A stretch of DNA of 64,000 nt from Arbacia lixula (Eukaryota > Echinodermata > Echinoidea > Arbacioida > Arbaciidae). The stretch's first letter is position 1, and every line of letters starts with the position of its first letter. Below the pieces are notes generated by a model. That model did no database searches and was not told where the DNA came from. It was given only the letters and a program-made list of their open reading frames with translations. Below, one piece after another: positions 60,376 to 64,000 of the stretch. The position numbers and the translations under genes are program-made. The stretch is from contig OZ022587.1 of assembly GCA_963669155.1 (NCBI GenBank), positions 1,691,808 to 1,755,807 on the forward strand, given 5' to 3'.

Positions 60376-60861
60376 CTGAACACAAGAGGGAAAAACGGAA
60401 AACATAGTATCCAGTAGTGAATACCAAAACACCACATTTAGCAAGCACATACTGCAAGTATCTACATGTATCTATGCGCTGAAAAATTAGAAACATGAAA
60501 AAGAAGATAATTTTACAATGTCTGTTATCATTTACAACCGAAATAATCATGCTCACAAAAAATGTTGTTAACAGGTACTGGTTAATCTCCTGTCTTTTTT
60601 TTTTCTCATTAGATGACGTGTTCCATACATTTGATGGTGGCGATAAGAAATGACTTACAGAAATATTTTTCAAGACTAGATGTGTAATTCGGTGCATTTA
60701 GATGAGCATTTATGGGCTAACTACACTAACTGAGCACAAATATCAAACTTGAATATCATGTTTCCTATCAAGCCAGTGTAAGTGCTCATTATATTGTTTT
60801 AAAATACTCTTTTTTTTTCATAATCGTCGTACATTGTAAATATTATGAATGGGTTACTTAC

Positions 60862-61827
60862 CTGCTGTGAATCGCCTGTCTTCAGTGTCTGTTGGTCAGT
60901 CTCACTGTGTGATTCTTTGTCATCGCAGCTCAGATCAGTCCCTGTAGCTGGTTGGTCAGTTAGTTCGCTGTTTCTTGTCATCATACAATCAGTCAAGCTG
61001 GCGGCAATGCTTGGGAACGTATAGTCCTGACTGGTAAGGCACTTGCCTCGGAATTTTCTTTCTTCTGAAGATGGACACGCCTGCTGGAATGGAGCGATCG
61101 CTTCTGAAGAAGCCCTTTGTTGAAATGACGTTTCCATCGTTGTTGTCGGTTCTTCCCCTTCGCTACCAGAAAGGAGTTCCTTACACGGGACAGCGCCCTC
61201 TGACGACAACTCTATCGGTTTCTGCGTCCCTACTTCTCTGACTTCTTCGTGCCCATTGCTGCAGTACTCTGTCTTTTTAGGTAATACTTTATCGGTACTA
61301 GTATCGCCCGAAGAGACCTGCCTTGGTGAAACGCATTTGTAGTTGTCATCGGAGGAATTTTTCCTCTCGGAATCTGTCATCTTGCTTGGAGGGGTGATAT
61401 TGGATTCTGTTGTAGGTGAAATTGATTGACAGGAGCCATGATTGCAAACCGGCTCCTTGAGTGGTGGATCTTGACGGGGAATACCTTCTAGAGAAGCTGT
61501 GTCGGTCTTCCTGTAAGGAGCGTGGATGTTTGCTTCTGCTTCTTCGCCCTCCACATTCTTCACCTCGTGATTGTGACAGCCGTGTGAGGAAGAATCGTTT
61601 CCATGTGCATGAGTAGAATCGTTGGATTGTGAAGTAGTATTGTCGTTTCCTCCACTGTCGTTGTGAGCTGTGTTACTGTCTTCATTGCTACTCTCTTGTC
61701 TCTTCAGCAATGCATTATGAAGTCTTAATCGCCTAACCAAGAACGAGAACCGTTCCTCAAGTTTAGACCCAGCCCTTGGGAGGAATCCACCGATCCTTGC
61801 TCTCCATACGTCGACTGACACACCCAT
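60862..61827 (-). CDS. First coding exon: long Ser/Thr/Asn-rich N-terminal region
   Basis: ATG at 61827 opens 322 codons ending at donor CAG-GTAAGTAA (a near-perfect match to consensus), phase 0. The N-terminus MGVSVDVWRARIGGFLPR is compact. The xVSVxxWRARIGxF opening is one I believe recurs at the start of other 2A-bearing proteins of echinoderms and amphioxus, but I cannot check it. A basic helix-like stretch follows (FLVRRLRLHNALLKR), then about 270 residues of polar, probably disordered sequence with a His/Asn/Ser-rich part. No signal peptide or membrane segment. On the gene model this is the part released upstream of the 2A site. It could also belong to a neighbouring gene if the splice joins are wrong. 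Confidence 0.7.
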
Positions 61828-62953
61828 ATTATGTGTGCTGCGTAGCTGTTACATCGGCTAGCTGTAAATGGTATGACAAGAAGGGGTAAACGAAGACGTG
61901 CAATACCATATCCCATTATGAAGTGGTGCACAGTTGTGGGAATACACGTTATATAGTTGAGTTAAACAGGGAGGGCACGCCATCATACTATATCAGGACA
62001 TGTTCATGGGTCTGTATTTGACCATAAGGACAGTGGTCACAGTCTGCGGTGCCTCATCTTTTCATTATAGATGAGAAGCGACCAACACCAGGCCAAAGCC
62101 CGTTGATCCAGGGCTTCCTGGGAGATTGTTGCCATGCAGGAGGGTAAGATGGTCGAAGTTTCAATGCATTGGAGAAACTTGTCTTTCTTGCCCAAGGTAC
62201 CCTCATTATCGTTAACCATTACTTCATGCATGTGATCAATGGATCATGCTTGGTCCCGTTCTCTCTCCAAGGTATGTTTATGAAACAGCTATGTCGACCA
62301 CTAGCAGCTGTAGCTGCAACACTTGCAGCTGGCTTTGTTCGGACCCATATCCATCAGATAGATAGGTTCAGCAGAATTATACATTATACTTTATTATTAC
62401 CAAAAATGGACACAATTGAAATACAGTCAGAGGGCCGGTAGATACATGATCATAATGAGGATATTGAGCATAACAAAATGTATACCACAAAGCTGTTTTA
62501 AACACGCAAGAAGAGCATTGTCAGGTTCAATGTTTGAATTGAGTGAATATATATTAATATTTATGTAAAGTACATATATCATTTAGTTAGAATTTACTTT
62601 CAATTCTGGTATTATACATTCCGTTGTTTGCACTATGGTATTGGCATAGTAAACTGGCATTATCCGTATGGCCGTGACAACATTTAATTCGCAGGTATAA
62701 TTCACAACCAATGGCACAGTTACACAAGTCATATACCTTGCTACCTTTTATATGTTTCTTTTTTGTTGTTTCCTTGGTTGAGTTCTAAAATGAAATGTCT
62801 TTTCATTATGTCGTTGCTATAAGAAATAACCATATTTGACATGACTATGACCATAATTCACCCTAATTTAAAGCATCTATCTGGAAAGATCGAAATTTAT
62901 ATCTCTTCGCACTTTAAGTGTGTAGATTCTGATGCCTGATAGTCCTGGCTAAT
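61828..62953. other. Upstream stretch without a recognised gene
   Basis: It should hold the promoter and 5' UTR of the minus-strand gene. No TATA or other promoter motif stands out. Short frames on both strands near 62037-62441 show no recognisable protein. Confidence 0.4.
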
Positions 62954-63698
62954 ATATTAACACACATGCACAAAAAATAACATAATTTTTTATTGAAGAA
63001 GTTTTGGGCAAAATAATTCGACAGGACTGTTCCTTAACTTATTGACCAACTTATGTGTGACAATCACATTAATCCAATCAGTCATGCATGAGTGGGCAAA
63101 TTTTAAAGGCATAAATGTCACTTTTCAGTCACAAGGGTAATTTTGGGATTCTGTCACATGATTTTTTATGAATTCCATTTCTGTTGCATAATTTATGTAC
63201 TGTGAATGTTTATCATCAATCTCTTGATGCACTTACACCTATCCTGACACTGAATTCATTGTTCTGGTTGAGTGAACAAATACCCATCCCTCTTGAGTTT
63301 GAAACTTTTGAAAAGCCTTTATTTTGGTTAAAAAAATAAAACTCTGGATATTTTTAAAAAGATGTAGCGTGGCCTGATGTGTAAACATATGAAGTTATTT
63401 TCGTGTCATGGTTGAGTGAAAACACTTTAAAAATCGCACAAGAAATGCCAAAATGTATTGTTAACACGACATAAACAAATACCCTTGTGACTTTGGAAAT
63501 GTTACATTTTTCTCTTTAAAGTTTAAAGTTTGCTCACTCATGCATGACTAATTGGTTTAACGTCATTTTCACACAGAAGTTACTCCATAAGTTGAGGAAC
63601 AATCCTGCCAAATCATTTTGCCCAAGACCTTTTTCGATAAAATGTTATGCTGTTTTGCTTGGGGGGGATTACTTTTTTGTTGTGTTTATATATATTAA
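62954..63698. mobile_element. Long inverted-repeat (foldback-type) element
   Basis: The left arm (about 62954-63145) and right arm (about 63476-63698) are inverted copies roughly 190-220 bp long with mismatches and small indels. Matching landmarks are TTGGGCAAAAT near the outer part, AGTCATGCATGAGTG in the middle and TCACAAGGGTA near the inner end. The spacer of about 330 bp has no frame of note. The outer ends are blurred, so no target duplication could be read with certainty. It fits a long-TIR MITE or foldback element. Confidence 0.75.
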
Positions 63699-64000
63699 AA
63701 ATACATAAATATTTGTGCTAAAGGCATGAAGGTACAGACGGGGAGGGGGAGAGGGGGGGTCACTTTAATACAACAGAGCCTAGAAATGTGCTTTATGATG
63801 ACACATTACATTCAACGTGTGAAATACCAAGAAATTCTCATCAAACCTTTTGATTATGCCGGGTCAGTATCTCTCTGTCATATATGCCTTAGCCGAGCGT
63901 TGGAGACCGAACGTACGTTTTGCATCGCACCGTGTCAATTCAGGCGCCAGATCGCGCTACTTTTGACTTCCGCGCCGCGACTTGCAAAGCTTTACCGCTA
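63699..64000. other. Right window edge, no feature recognised
   Basis: AT-rich sequence with a G-rich run near 63738-63760. The last 120 bases become GC- and CpG-rich, which may mark the start of something outside the window. Confidence 0.4.

Noticed and set aside
62037-62441. Frames of 64 and 90 codons on both strands upstream of the gene
   Set aside because: No known motif and no good splice context. They could be remnants of an unknown element.

Overview
This 64 kb window is AT-rich nuclear DNA of an animal. The signs are spliced exons, young Tx1-like and other non-LTR retrotransposons, a tyrosine-recombinase retroelement, MITEs and a tRNA-derived SINE. A Death-domain/LRR immune-type gene carries an in-frame 2A ribosome-skipping motif, a combination known from sea urchin NLR (CATERPILLER) genes. 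An echinoderm or other invertebrate deuterostome is therefore the best guess; the species cannot be named from sequence alone.

Region 1 (1-35660, resumed at 46187-49302) is one tandem array with a higher-order structure. About 815-bp monomers are arranged as C-D-E-A-(B)n, with n varying from 0 to 3. Each monomer carries on the minus strand a copy, or part, of one LRR-type exon with its introns. A, B and C copies almost all share the same internal stop. Ten of the E copies are open 171-nt exons with usable splice signals and phase 0 at both ends. Three different TTAA-flanked MITEs have landed in single repeat copies.

Region 2 (35661-46186) is a 5'-truncated Tx1/L1-like LINE inserted in the array, with a 7-bp target duplication and a poly-A tail. 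Its endonuclease region is split by an Ngaro/PAT-type tyrosine-recombinase retroelement fossil (36773-42450) with the complete A1...B1-A2-B2 repeat layout.

Region 3 (49308-52020) holds a second, decayed LINE, its long 3' part and a hammerhead-ribozyme-like motif. It separates the array from the gene that seeded it.

Region 4 (61827 down to 52239, minus strand) is a multi-exon gene whose splice phases agree throughout: a long Ser/Thr-rich N-terminal exon, a basic exon, an exon ending in GDVELNPGP (2A), a Death-domain exon, a 33-nt exon, a linker exon like those before NACHT domains, then LRR-like exons. No NACHT domain is present between linker and LRRs. The last recognised exon (52239-52409) is the same length and phase as the array E exons and is clearly their homologue. 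The array thus lies downstream of, and in the same orientation as, the gene, and could supply extra in-frame LRR exons.

Region 5 (61828-64000) has no supportable gene; it holds a pair of long inverted repeat arms (62954-63698). All exon joins are inferred from splice motifs and reading-frame phase and have not been checked against transcripts.
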